NCBI RefSeq assembly: GCF_017592545.1 | Contig: NZ_JAGFOA010000002.1 | Coordinates: 372,001 to 436,000, forward strand | DNA length: 64,000 nt | Origin: Microbacterium stercoris | Lineage (GTDB): Bacteria > Actinomycetota > Actinomycetes > Actinomycetales > Microbacteriaceae | Direction of reading: 5' to 3' | Shown: piece after piece, positions 51,443 through 59,650 of the stretch | Layout of the letters: each line of letters starts with the position of its first letter | Position numbering within the stretch: the first letter of the stretch is position 1 | Notes under the pieces: model-generated | The model's database searches: none | What the model was told of the DNA's origin: nothing | What the model saw: only the letters and a program-made list of their open reading frames with translations | Position numbers and translations under genes: made by a program

Positions 51443-52511
51443 CGCACCCCGCGCCGTGGCGGGTCGCTGGGGGTCACGAACCGCCGCAGGCGCGGCGCCG
51501 GTGCGGCGAGTTGTGACCGCAAGCTCCGATTCGCACACTCGGCCCTGACGTACCTCGCGCGGCGACTCGTCGGGGGTCACGAACCGCCGGATGGGACGAC
51601 TCCGGCGCGGCGAGTCCTGGCTACAGGACAGGATGCGCCGCCTCCGGTGCGGCGAGTCGTGACCACAAGCGCCGATTCGCGAACGCGGCCGTGACGCACC
51701 TCGCGCACCGGGTCGCTGCTGGTCATAAACCGCCGCAGGCGCGTACTCTCGCGCGGCGGGTCGCGACTACAAGACAGGATGCGCCGCCTCCGGTACGGCG
51801 AGTCGTGACCACAAGCGCCGATCCGCGGGCCTGGCGGTGGCGCGCCTCGCGCGGCGGGCCGTCGGGGGTCATGAACCGCCGTAGGCGCCGGCCCCGGTGC
51901 GGCGGGTGGCAGGCGGCACGAACCGCCGCAGGCGCCGGCCCCGGCCCGGCGAGTTGTGACCGCAAGCTCCGATTCGCGAACGCAGCCGTGACGCACCTCG
52001 CGCGGCCGAAGGCTGGGGTCATAAACCGCCGCAGGCGCGTACTCTCGCGCGGCGGGTCGCGACTACAAGACAGGATGCGCCGCCTCCGGTACGGCGAGTC
52101 GTGACCGCAAGCGCCGATCCGCGGGCCCGGTGGTGACGCGCCTGGCGCGGCGGGCGTCGGGGGTCATGAACCGCCGTAGGCGCCGGCCCCGGCGCGGCGG
52201 GTGGCAGGGGGCACGAACCGCTGCAGGCGCCGGCCCGGTGCGGCGGGTGGCAGGGGGCACGAACCGCCGCAGGCGCCCGCCCCGGTGCGGCGAGTTGTGA
52301 CCACAAGCTCCGATTCGCGAACGCAGCCGCGACGCACCTCGCGCACCGGCTCGGTGGTGGTCATAAACCGCCGGAGGCACCGACTCCCGCGCGGCGGGTC
52401 GTGACCACATGACGGGAGGCGCCGACTCCGGCGCGACGGGTCGTGACCACATGACGGGAGGCGCCGACTCCGGTGCGGCGGGTAGTGACCACCAGCCCCG
52501 CGCCGCGGGAA
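51443..52511. repeat. 1.07 kb field of degenerate palindromic repeats
   Basis: No credible gene lies in these bases. At least eight units contain a left arm GGTCA(C/T)(G/A)AACCGCCG and/or a right arm CGGCG(A/G)GT(C/T)GTGACC, which are near-complementary and enclose 15-25 bases, so each could fold into a hairpin. A larger segment starting at 51721 recurs at 52017 (offset 296 bases) with about 110 nearly identical bases. Further units begin near 51473, 51573, 51868, 52162 and 52361. The same arms appear singly at 49330-49395, near 50360 and near 53110. Confidence 0.85.
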
Positions 52512-53045
52512 TCAGCCCGCCCGGAGCCAGCCGGCGAGGGTGAGCATCTCGGTGGCGAGGTCGGACGGGGTGCGGCCGTCGGTGGCGATCCGGATCGCGC
52601 CGGTCGCCTCGGCGTCGAGACGGCGGGCCGCGCGCTCGCTGCGATCGAGGTGCGCCTCGAGCGAAGAGCCGGTCTCCCGGCGTTCCAGTCGTGCGGTCGC
52701 GGTCGCGTCCGAGGAGACGAGCAGCACGGGGGTCGCACGCACCTCGCCGCCGAGAGCCTCGGACAGCGTGGGCACCTCGAGCACGCTGACGGTGTTCGTG
52801 AACAGCAGCTTCGCGTAGCCCAGCGCCCGGTAGTTGGCCCACATCGCCCGGAGGTTCCGGGCCGCGAGGTCGATCCCGGAGCGCCACGGCTGGGGATGTG
52901 CCTGGTCGAGGTTGTCGCCCTCGATGACCGCGTGCCGGATGTCTGCCGCCGCCAGGATCCGAGATGCCTCGAACGCGACGGTGGACTTGCCGACGCCCGA
53001 GCGGCCGCCGATGAAGATCACGTCCGTGGGCAGATCCGCGTGCAT
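52512..53045 (-). CDS. P-loop kinase-like ATP-binding protein
   Basis: 177 residues from ATG 53045. Walker A is in FIGGRSGVGKSTVAFEA (residues about 10-26); HAVIEGDNLDQAHPQPW and TARLERRETGSSLEAHLDRSERAARRLDAEA follow, giving the overall look of a small AAA_18/gluconate- or shikimate-kinase-like phosphotransferase. The substrate cannot be named. Relatives are scattered in actinobacteria as ATP-binding proteins, sometimes linked to aminoglycoside-modifying annotations. It ends one base past the repeat field. Confidence 0.82.
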   Translation of the reverse strand: MHADLPTDVIFIGGRSGVGKSTVAFEASRILAAADIRHAVIEGDNLDQAHPQPWRSGIDLAARNLRAMWANYRALGYAKLLFTNTVSVLEVPTLSEALGGEVRATPVLLVSSDATATARLERRETGSSLEAHLDRSERAARRLDAEATGAIRIATDGRTPSDLATEMLTLAGWLRAG

Positions 53046-53194
53046 TCCCTCATCCTGGCGTGCGCGATCCGGTCCTGGCCAAGAAGCGCCGCGCAATGCG
53101 CAGCACCCGCGGCGTATCGTGACCACCACCCGCCGAGCGGCCCGGAGCCGGGCGCTCCTCCCGGTCTGCGACGCCTAGGCCCTCGAAGCGCCCA

Positions 53195-53200
53195 TAGGCT
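53195..53200 (+). promoter_or_regulatory. -10 element TAGGCT of the glycerate kinase gene (leaderless type)
   Basis: TAGGCT ends six bases before the GTG at 53207, which supports that start. Confidence 0.55.
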
Positions 53201-53206
53201 GGCGGG

Positions 53207-54310
53207 GTGGGCACAAAGATCGTGATCGCACCCGACAGCTTCAAGGGCACCTGCGCCGCGGGCGACGCCGCGCGCGCCATCGCCGAGGGCTGGGCGAGCG
53301 TCCGTCCGGATGATCGCCTCGTGCTGCGCCCGATGGCCGACGGCGGCGAGGGCACGGTCGACGCGTTCGCCATCGCGATCCCCACCGCCGAGCGCATGCG
53401 CGTGCGGGTGACGGGCCCCGCCGGGCTGCCGGTCGACGCGAGCTGGCTGCTGCTGCCCGACGGCACCGGCGTCGTCGAGATCGCCTCGACGTCCGGTATC
53501 GAGCTGCTCCACAACGCCCTGCGTCCCCGCGACGCGTCGACTCTCGGCTTCGGTCAGGCGATTCGTGCGGCGCTCGATCACGGCGTCAAGCGCCTCATCC
53601 TGGGCATCGGATCGAGCGCCTCCACCGACGGCGGCATCGGCGCGCTCACCGCCCTCGGCGCACGCTTCACCGATGCGTACGACGTCTCGGTGCCGCCGGG
53701 AGCCGCCGGCTTCGAGGAGCTCGCCAAGGTCGACCTGACGCGCCTGCATCCGCTTCCGGAAGGAGGGGCCGTGGTGCTCACCGACGTCACCAATCCGCTC
53801 ACCGGGCCGCGGGGCGCCGCCGCAGTCTTCGGGCCGCAGAAGGGTTTGGATCCGGATCAGATCGCCCGCGCGGACGAGGGACTGGCCCTGCTCGCGACCC
53901 TGCTGGGCGCCGATCCCGCCGCCCCCGGCGCGGGTGCGGCGGGCGGCACGGGCTACGGACTGCTCGCCTGGGGCGCACGTCTCGCGGGAGGCGCCGCCGA
54001 GATCGGCGAGCTCACCGGGCTGCCCGCGGCCGTCGCGGACGCCGCCGTCGTCATCACGGGCGAGGGCTCGTACGACGGCCAGTCGGCCGCCGGCAAGACG
54101 CCCGCCTACGTCGCCGCGCTCGCCCGCGAGGCGGGAGCGCGGGTCGCGGTGGTCGCCGGCCGCATCTCCGCCGACGCCGACACCCACGACCTCGACGCGG
54201 TCTCGCTGACCGCGCTCGCCGGATCCGCCGAGGCGGCGATGACCGACACCCAGGCCTGGCTGCGTGCCGCAGGCGCACAGCTGGCCGCGAACCACCGAGA
54301 GGGCGCCTGA
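53207..54310 (+). CDS. glycerate kinase (GckA/GarK type I family)
   Basis: 367 residues. KIVIAPDSFKGTCAAGDAARAIAEGWA at the N-terminus, RPMADGGEGTVDAF, GIGSSASTDGGIGALTALGARF, and DAAVVITGEGSYDGQSAAGKTPAYVA near residue 280 are all family hallmarks. Phosphorylates glycerate to 2- or 3-phosphoglycerate. Its stop overlaps the next start (TGATG), coupling it to an alditol oxidase, which suggests the pair channels polyols through glycerate. Confidence 0.94.
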   Translation: MGTKIVIAPDSFKGTCAAGDAARAIAEGWASVRPDDRLVLRPMADGGEGTVDAFAIAIPTAERMRVRVTGPAGLPVDASWLLLPDGTGVVEIASTSGIELLHNALRPRDASTLGFGQAIRAALDHGVKRLILGIGSSASTDGGIGALTALGARFTDAYDVSVPPGAAGFEELAKVDLTRLHPLPEGGAVVLTDVTNPLTGPRGAAAVFGPQKGLDPDQIARADEGLALLATLLGADPAAPGAGAAGGTGYGLLAWGARLAGGAAEIGELTGLPAAVADAAVVITGEGSYDGQSAAGKTPAYVAALAREAGARVAVVAGRISADADTHDLDAVSLTALAGSAEAAMTDTQAWLRAAGAQLAANHREGA

Positions 54311-55557
54311 TGACGCTGACCAACTGGGCGGGCAATGTCCGCTTCCGCGCGACCGAGGTCGCCACGCCGTCCACGATCGACGAGGTGCGGGAGATCCTGA
54401 GCCGCCCCGGCAAGGTGCGAGCGCTCGGATCCGGGCACTCCTTCAACCTCATCGCCGACACGGACGCGACCCTGATCTCGACCGCGAAGCTGACGTCCGC
54501 GCCGGTCATCGACGAGGAGGCGCGCACGGTCACCGTGGGCGCCGGCACCCGCTACGGCGAGCTGGCGCCGCTGCTCGAGCAGCGCGGCTGGGCCCTGGCC
54601 AACCTGGCGTCGCTGCCGCACATCACGATCGCCGGATCGGTCGCCACCGGCACGCATGGGTCGGGCGACGGCGTCGGCACGCTCTCGTCGGCTGTCGCGG
54701 GCATCGAGCTCGTCACCGCCTCGGGCGAGGTGCGCAACCTGCGCCGCGGAGACCGCGAGTTCAACGGCGCCGTCGTCTCGCTCGGCGCCCTGGGCATCGT
54801 CACGCGCATCACACTCGACATCGAGCCGTCGTTCGAGGTGACACAGCGTGTGTTCACGAAGCTGCCGCTCGAGACCGCGCTCGAGAACTTCGACGCGATC
54901 ATGAGCGCCGCGTACAGCGTGAGCATGTTCCTGCAGTGGACGGATCCGGACGTCGTCGACCAGGTGTGGACGAAGGCCCGCGACGAGCAGGTGCCCGTGC
55001 TTCCGGGCGACCCTGCTGCCGCGAGCGAGCGCATGCATCCGCTCGCCGGGGTCTCGGCCGAGGCGTGCACCGAGCAGCTGGGCCTGCCGGGCCGCTGGAT
55101 GGATCGCCTGCCGCACTTCCGCCTCGACTTCACACCGTCCAACGGCGACGAGCTGCAGTCGGAGCTGCTGGTGCCGCGCCGCAACGCCGTGGAGGCGATC
55201 CGCACCCTCCGCACCCTCGCCGACGACATCGCGCCGCTCATCCAGGTGACCGAGGTGCGCTCGATGAAGGCCGACAAGCTCTGGCTGAGCCCGGCCTACC
55301 AGACCGACGCCATCGGGCTGCACTTCACGTGGAAGCAGGATCAGCCGGCCGTCGAAGCCGTCATCGCGAAGATCGAGGGTGCGCTGGCGCCGTTCGACCC
55401 GCGTCCGCACTGGGGCAAGCTCTCGCTCGCCCCCGTGCGCGACCTCGCCCGCGTCTGGCCGAAGCTCGGCGACTTCGCCGCGCTCGCCCGCGAGTTCGAC
55501 CCCGAGGGTCGCTTCCGCAACGATCACCTCGCCTTCCTCGACGACCTCGGTCGCTGA
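54310..55557 (+). CDS. FAD-dependent alditol oxidase-like protein
   Basis: 415 residues of the vanillyl-alcohol-oxidase superfamily. The FAD domain has KVRALGSGHSFNLIADTD, with the His of GSGHSF as likely covalent FAD attachment, and LPHITIAGSVATGTHGSGDG. The C-terminal ALO-type segment has RPHWGKLSL and FDPEGRFRNDHLAFL. Closest named relatives are streptomycete alditol oxidase and xylitol oxidase, which oxidise terminal hydroxyls of polyols with O2, releasing H2O2. D-arabinono-lactone oxidase activity is the alternative. It overlaps the glycerate kinase gene by one base. Confidence 0.92.
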   Translation: MTLTNWAGNVRFRATEVATPSTIDEVREILSRPGKVRALGSGHSFNLIADTDATLISTAKLTSAPVIDEEARTVTVGAGTRYGELAPLLEQRGWALANLASLPHITIAGSVATGTHGSGDGVGTLSSAVAGIELVTASGEVRNLRRGDREFNGAVVSLGALGIVTRITLDIEPSFEVTQRVFTKLPLETALENFDAIMSAAYSVSMFLQWTDPDVVDQVWTKARDEQVPVLPGDPAAASERMHPLAGVSAEACTEQLGLPGRWMDRLPHFRLDFTPSNGDELQSELLVPRRNAVEAIRTLRTLADDIAPLIQVTEVRSMKADKLWLSPAYQTDAIGLHFTWKQDQPAVEAVIAKIEGALAPFDPRPHWGKLSLAPVRDLARVWPKLGDFAALAREFDPEGRFRNDHLAFLDDLGR

Positions 55558-55892
55558 GTCGCGCGCTGGGTGGGGCGCCTCACCCAACCGGTCGTTGAGC
55601 GAGCGGAGCGAGTCGAAACGGGTGCCATCGCTGCGGCGTTGAGTCGCTCGTCGCTTGGGGCGTCTCGACTCGGTCGTTCCTCCCTCGCTCGACGAGCGAG
55701 GGGGTGGGGTGGCTCACCCAGCCGGTCGTTGAGCGAGCGGAGCGAGTCGAAACGGGTGCCATCGCTGCGGCGTGGGGACGCTCGTCGCTTGGGGCGTCTC
55801 GACTCGGTCGTTCCTCCCTCGCTCGACGAGCGACGGGGTGGGGCGTCTCGACTCGGTCGTTCCTGCCTCGCTCGACGAGCGAGCGAGGGGGC
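55558..55892. repeat. REP-like cluster with a 134-bp tandem duplication between convergent genes
   Basis: A block starting near 55570 (GGTGGGGCGCCTCACCCAAC) is repeated at an offset of 134 bases, starting near 55704, with a handful of differences. A third partial copy, from about 55838, holds only the CGGTCGTTCCTGCCTCGCTC part. Each block contains one CCGGTCGTTGAGCGAGCGG unit and one opposite-sense GGCGTCTCGACTCGGTCG unit, forming large hairpins. No gene is credible. It lies between the alditol oxidase and menF transcript ends. Confidence 0.85.
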
Positions 55893-57167
55893 TCAGGCCA
55901 GGGCGTCGACGATCGGGCGGAACTTGACGCGGGTCTCCAGCAGCTCCGCCTCGGGAACCGAGCCCGCGACGATGCCGCCGCCCGCGTGGGCGGTGACGCC
56001 CCGTACGGACTCGCCCGCCTCGCCGAACTGGGCGCAGCGCAGCGCGATCGCCCACTCGCCGTCGCCGGCCCCGTCGATCCAGCCCACGGGGCCGGCGTAG
56101 CGGCCGCGGTCGAAGGGCTCGATGCGGCGGATCAGCTGCATCGCCGCGCGGGTCGGTGTGCCCGCCACCGCGGCGGTGGGGTGCAGGGCGCGCACCATGT
56201 CGAGCGCGCTCGCCCCGTCCGACAGGGTGCCCTCCACGTCGGTGGCGAGGTGCCACAGGTTCGGGAGCTTGAGCGTGAACGGCGACTCGGCCGCGGCCAG
56301 GGCCGACGTGTGCGGGCGCAGCGCGTCGACGACCGAGCGCACGGCGTACTCGTGCTCGTCGATGTCCTTCGGGTTGGAGGCGAGGTCGGCGATGATCGCC
56401 GTGTCCTCGTCGGCGTCCGCGCCGCGGGGGCGCGTGCCCGCCAGCACGCGCGCGGTGACGTCGCCGCCGTGCACGGTCACGAGCGTCTCGGGGGAGGCCC
56501 CGATGATGCCCTCGATCGAGAAGGTCCAGGTGTCGGGGTAACCGCTTGCGAGCGCGCGGACGAGACGCCGCAGATCCGCGTCCACCGGGACGGTGCCCGT
56601 GATGTCGCGTGCGACCACGACCTTCCCGACCTCGCCGGCGTCGATGGCCGCCAGCGCCTGGCGCACCGCATCGCCGTGCGCGACCGGATCCATCCGCCCC
56701 GGCCCCAGCGTCGCCGACCAGTGCGATCCGTACTCGTCGACGATCGGATCGGGCGCGAACTCCGCCTGGCGCGCGTCGCGGATCCGGGTGATCCACGACC
56801 GTCCGCCGCGGCGTCCGAGGATCGTCGACGGCACCGTCAGCACCGAGTGCTCGGCCGAGGACTCGTCGAACGCGAACGCACCGAAGGCCACGAGCCCCGT
56901 GCCCGGCAGGCCGACCGGGTCATCCACGTCTGCGGCGTCGCAGACGGCGCGCCAGAACTCCGCGATGCGCGTCAGCCGGTCGGCGCCGGTCGCGTCGATC
57001 CGAAGCACCGCATCGCCCGCACCGACCATGCCGTCGCCACGGCGCTGCCACGCGAGGGGCCAGAGCCGCGAGGCGTACAGCAGCGGATCCTCAAGGTGCG
57101 CGACCTCCCTCGTCTCCACGATCAGGCGCGGTGCCCGTTCAGCCGCGGGAGGGAGAGCTTCTGACAC
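55893..57167 (-). CDS. menF: isochorismate synthase
   Basis: First committed step of menaquinone synthesis, chorismate to isochorismate. 424 residues of the chorismate-binding family. Supporting segments are VGKVVVARDITGTVP, WTFSIEGIIGASPETLVTVHGGDVTARVLAGTRPRG, NPKDIDEHEYAVRSVVDAL, HPTAAVAGTPTRAAMQLI and GPVGWIDGAGDGEWAIALRCA. An anthranilate or salicylate synthase is less likely given the men context. The GTG start has TAAGGT six bases upstream. It is divergent from the DUF402 gene. Confidence 0.94.
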   Translation of the reverse strand: MSEALPPAAERAPRLIVETREVAHLEDPLLYASRLWPLAWQRRGDGMVGAGDAVLRIDATGADRLTRIAEFWRAVCDAADVDDPVGLPGTGLVAFGAFAFDESSAEHSVLTVPSTILGRRGGRSWITRIRDARQAEFAPDPIVDEYGSHWSATLGPGRMDPVAHGDAVRQALAAIDAGEVGKVVVARDITGTVPVDADLRRLVRALASGYPDTWTFSIEGIIGASPETLVTVHGGDVTARVLAGTRPRGADADEDTAIIADLASNPKDIDEHEYAVRSVVDALRPHTSALAAAESPFTLKLPNLWHLATDVEGTLSDGASALDMVRALHPTAAVAGTPTRAAMQLIRRIEPFDRGRYAGPVGWIDGAGDGEWAIALRCAQFGEAGESVRGVTAHAGGGIVAGSVPEAELLETRVKFRPIVDALA

Positions 57168-57173
57168 CCATCC

Positions 57174-57179
57174 ACCTTA
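57174..57179 (-). promoter_or_regulatory. -10 element TAAGGT of menF (leaderless type)
   Basis: On the minus strand, TAAGGT is six bases before the GTG start. Confidence 0.5.
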
Positions 57180-57227
57180 CGTCTGGCGGCCTGCGCACGA
57201 CCTCCGGGCGCGGGCCCGCACCGCACG

Positions 57228-57233
57228 TAGGCT
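57228..57233 (+). promoter_or_regulatory. -10 element TAGGCT of the DUF402 gene (leaderless type)
   Basis: TAGGCT ends six bases before the ATG at 57240. Confidence 0.55.
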
Positions 57234-57239
57234 CGAGTC

Positions 57240-57773
57240 ATGCCCCGCCCCGTTCCTGGAACCGCCCTCGATTTCATCTGGCGCAAGTGGGACGGCACCC
57301 CGCACTGGCATCACGAGGTCGTGTACCTCGGATCGGATGAGCACGGCGAGTGGGTCGGTCAGCGCATCGGAGCGCGCGCTTTCCGTCCCGGGCGCGAGGT
57401 GACCCTGTCCTCCGCCAGCGTGATGCTGCTGCCGGTCGACCGCCACGACTGGGTGCTGACCCTCAACGACGCGCCCGAGCTCACCCGCGTGTACATCGAT
57501 GTCGCCTGGGACGTGCAGTGGCCCGATGACGGCCTGCCGACCGCGATCGACATGGATCTCGATGTCGTGCGCCGGCTCGACGAGCGCGGCGTCTACATCG
57601 ACGACGAGGACGAATGGGCCGAGCACTCGGTGCAGATGGGCTATCCGGTCGAGGTCATGGCCGAGCTGGAGGCCACCGCCGCCGACCTGCATCGCCGCGT
57701 CGTCGCGCGCGAGAAGCCTTTCGACGACGAGACAGCCGACCACTGGCTGGGTGTGCTGTCCGACCTAGACTGA
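57240..57773 (+). CDS. DUF402 domain protein (FomD-like)
   Basis: 177 residues. WRKWDGTPHWHHEVVYLGSDEHGEW begins the beta-barrel; SVMLLPVDRHDWVLTLND, YIDVAWDVQWPDDGLPTAIDMDLDVVR and IDDEDEWAEHS supply the conserved acidic residues. DUF402 proteins include nucleoside diphosphate phosphatases and FomD, a CMP-ester hydrolase. The cellular substrate here is not known. A TAGACT overlapping its stop region may serve menG. Confidence 0.9.
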   Translation: MPRPVPGTALDFIWRKWDGTPHWHHEVVYLGSDEHGEWVGQRIGARAFRPGREVTLSSASVMLLPVDRHDWVLTLNDAPELTRVYIDVAWDVQWPDDGLPTAIDMDLDVVRRLDERGVYIDDEDEWAEHSVQMGYPVEVMAELEATAADLHRRVVAREKPFDDETADHWLGVLSDLD

Positions 57774-57778
57774 ATACC

Positions 57779-58564
57779 ATGAGTCGCGCCGCGCATCCCG
57801 AGCCCAACGGTCCTGGCAACCGTGCCGACCTCGGCAAGGATCCGGCCAGCGTCAGCGGGATGTTCGACCAGGTCGCCGCGCGCTACGACGTCACCAACAC
57901 CGTGCTGAGCGTCGGCAACGACCAGCTGTGGCGGATCGCCACCACCCGCGCGGTCGCGCCGCGACCGGGGGAGCGCATCCTCGACCTCGCGGCGGGCACC
58001 GGGGCATCGTCCATCTCGCTCGCCCGCAGCGGCGCGCACGTCGTGGCCGCCGATTTCTCGCCCGGCATGATCGCGGAGGGCCGCCGCCGTCACCGCGACG
58101 TGCGCAACCTCGAGTTCGTCGAGGCCGACGCCACCGACCTGCCCTTCGACGACGATCAGTTCGACGCGGTCACCATGTCGTTCGGCCTGCGCAACGTGAA
58201 GCGCCCGAAGAAGGCTCTCGCCGAGCTGCTGCGCGTCACCAAGCCGGGCGGCCGCCTCGTGATCTGCGAGTTCTCGCACCCGCCGCAGCCCGCCATCCGC
58301 AGCGCCTACCGCTTCTACAACGACCGCATCCTGCCGCGCATCGCGCGCGCGGTGAGCTCGAACACCGAGGCGTACGACTACCTCAACGAGTCGATCAAGA
58401 CGTGGCCCGATCAGAAGACGCTCGCCGACTGGATCCGTGAGGTCGGCTGGTCGCAGGTCGCCTTCCGCGATCTCACCTTCGGCATCGTGGCGCTGCATCG
58501 CGCGGTCAAGCCGGTCGTCAACCCCGTCTCGGGCGAGAAGCCCGCCGATAGGCTGGACTCGTGA
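57779..58564 (+). CDS. menG: demethylmenaquinone methyltransferase (UbiE/MenG)
   Basis: Final methylation of the naphthoquinone ring with S-adenosylmethionine. 261 residues. GMFDQVAARYDVTNTVLSVGND, SAM loop ILDLAAGTGASSISLARSG, FVEADATDLPFDDDQFDAV, TMSFGLRNVKRPKKALAELLRVTKPGG and LVICEFS are UbiE signatures. TAGACT lies seven bases before the ATG. It overlaps the downstream prenyl synthase start by four bases (GTGA). Confidence 0.95.
   Translation: MSRAAHPEPNGPGNRADLGKDPASVSGMFDQVAARYDVTNTVLSVGNDQLWRIATTRAVAPRPGERILDLAAGTGASSISLARSGAHVVAADFSPGMIAEGRRRHRDVRNLEFVEADATDLPFDDDQFDAVTMSFGLRNVKRPKKALAELLRVTKPGGRLVICEFSHPPQPAIRSAYRFYNDRILPRIARAVSSNTEAYDYLNESIKTWPDQKTLADWIREVGWSQVAFRDLTFGIVALHRAVKPVVNPVSGEKPADRLDS
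58549..58554 (+). promoter_or_regulatory. -10 element TAGGCT of the polyprenyl synthase gene (leaderless type)
   Basis: TAGGCT lies inside the end of menG, six bases before the GTG at 58561, so this gene can probably also be transcribed on its own. Confidence 0.45.
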
Positions 58565-59631
58565 CCTCTCGATCTACAGCCGACTCGTCGATGGCGAGCC
58601 GATTCGGCCTCAGCGAGCGCGTTTTCGCCGGGCCCGGATCGAAGCGCCTGATCGCGACGATCGAGGCCGGTCTCGAGACGGTCGAGACGCGACTGGCCGA
58701 AGAGCTGCGATCCACCGACGCCCTCGTCGACGCCACAAGCCGCTACCTGTATGAGGCGGGTGGCAAGCGGGTGCGTCCGATGCTCGCGCTGCTCGCCGCC
58801 CAGCTGGGCGATGGCGCCACCGAGCAGGTCGTCGATGCCGCCTCGGCGCTCGAGCTCACGCACCTCGGCTCGCTGTACCACGACGACGTCATGGACGGAG
58901 CCGACCGCCGCCGCGGCGTCGCCAGCGCGCACCAGGTGTGGGGCAACAGCATCGCGATCCTCACGGGCGACCTGCTCTTCTCGCGGGCCAGCCAGATCAT
59001 GGCGCACCTCGGCGAGCGCGCGATGGCGCTGCAGGCCGACACCTTCGAGCGTCTGGTGCTCGGGCAGATGCACGAGACCATCGGCGCGCAGCCGTCTGAC
59101 GATCCGATCGAGTTCTACATCCAGGTGCTGGCCGACAAGACCGGATCCCTCATCGCCGCCTCCGTGCAGGCCGGGGCGATCTTCTCGAACGCCGAGGTGC
59201 GGTACCACGAGCCGCTGCGCGTCTACGGCGAGAAGGTCGGGGTGGCCTTCCAACTCCTCGACGACGTGATCGACCTCTCGGCCGACCCCGAGGAGACGGG
59301 GAAGGTGCCCGGCACCGACCTGCGCGCGGGCGTGCCGACGATGCCCTACCTGCTGCTCGCGGCCGACCCGTCCGCGCAGGCGCAGGAGCTCGTGGGTCGC
59401 ATCGACGCCGGTGTGGCCCGCATCGCCGAGGGGGAGGACCCCTCGATCCTCGACGCACCTCTTGCCGAACTGCGCGATCACGCCGCGACCGCGCGCACCC
59501 GCGAGCTCGCGCTCACGTGGACGCGCGAGGCCATCGCGGCCCTTGCCCCTCTGCCCGCCGGGCCCCTCGGCGGCGGCGTGCGCGAGGCGCTCACCCGATT
59601 CGCCGAGTCGCTCGTCGATCGCAGCAGCTGA
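58561..59631 (+). CDS. polyprenyl diphosphate synthase
   Basis: Makes the isoprenoid side chain, presumably for menaquinone. 356 residues. GGKRVRPMLALLAAQLGDG, first Asp-rich motif LYHDDVMDGADRRRG, QVWGNSIAILTGDLLFSRA and second Asp-rich motif AFQLLDDVIDLSADPEETGK are all present. Bulky residues before the first motif are absent (LTHLGSLYHDD), consistent with a long-chain product; exact length cannot be read from sequence. The start overlaps menG. Confidence 0.95.
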   Translation: MTSRSTADSSMASRFGLSERVFAGPGSKRLIATIEAGLETVETRLAEELRSTDALVDATSRYLYEAGGKRVRPMLALLAAQLGDGATEQVVDAASALELTHLGSLYHDDVMDGADRRRGVASAHQVWGNSIAILTGDLLFSRASQIMAHLGERAMALQADTFERLVLGQMHETIGAQPSDDPIEFYIQVLADKTGSLIAASVQAGAIFSNAEVRYHEPLRVYGEKVGVAFQLLDDVIDLSADPEETGKVPGTDLRAGVPTMPYLLLAADPSAQAQELVGRIDAGVARIAEGEDPSILDAPLAELRDHAATARTRELALTWTREAIAALAPLPAGPLGGGVREALTRFAESLVDRSS

Positions 59632-59650
59632 CCCAGACGAAAGGCAGCAC

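Noticed and set aside
51553..52410. Several minus-strand open frames inside the repeat field reading LVVTTRRTG-like peptides again and again
   Set aside because: They are direct translations of the DNA repeats, with no ribosome sites and no resemblance to proteins.
51443..52511. CRISPR-like appearance of the repeat field
   Set aside because: Units vary in length and sequence, the intervening bases are also related to one another, there is no constant repeat-spacer rhythm, and no cas gene is near.
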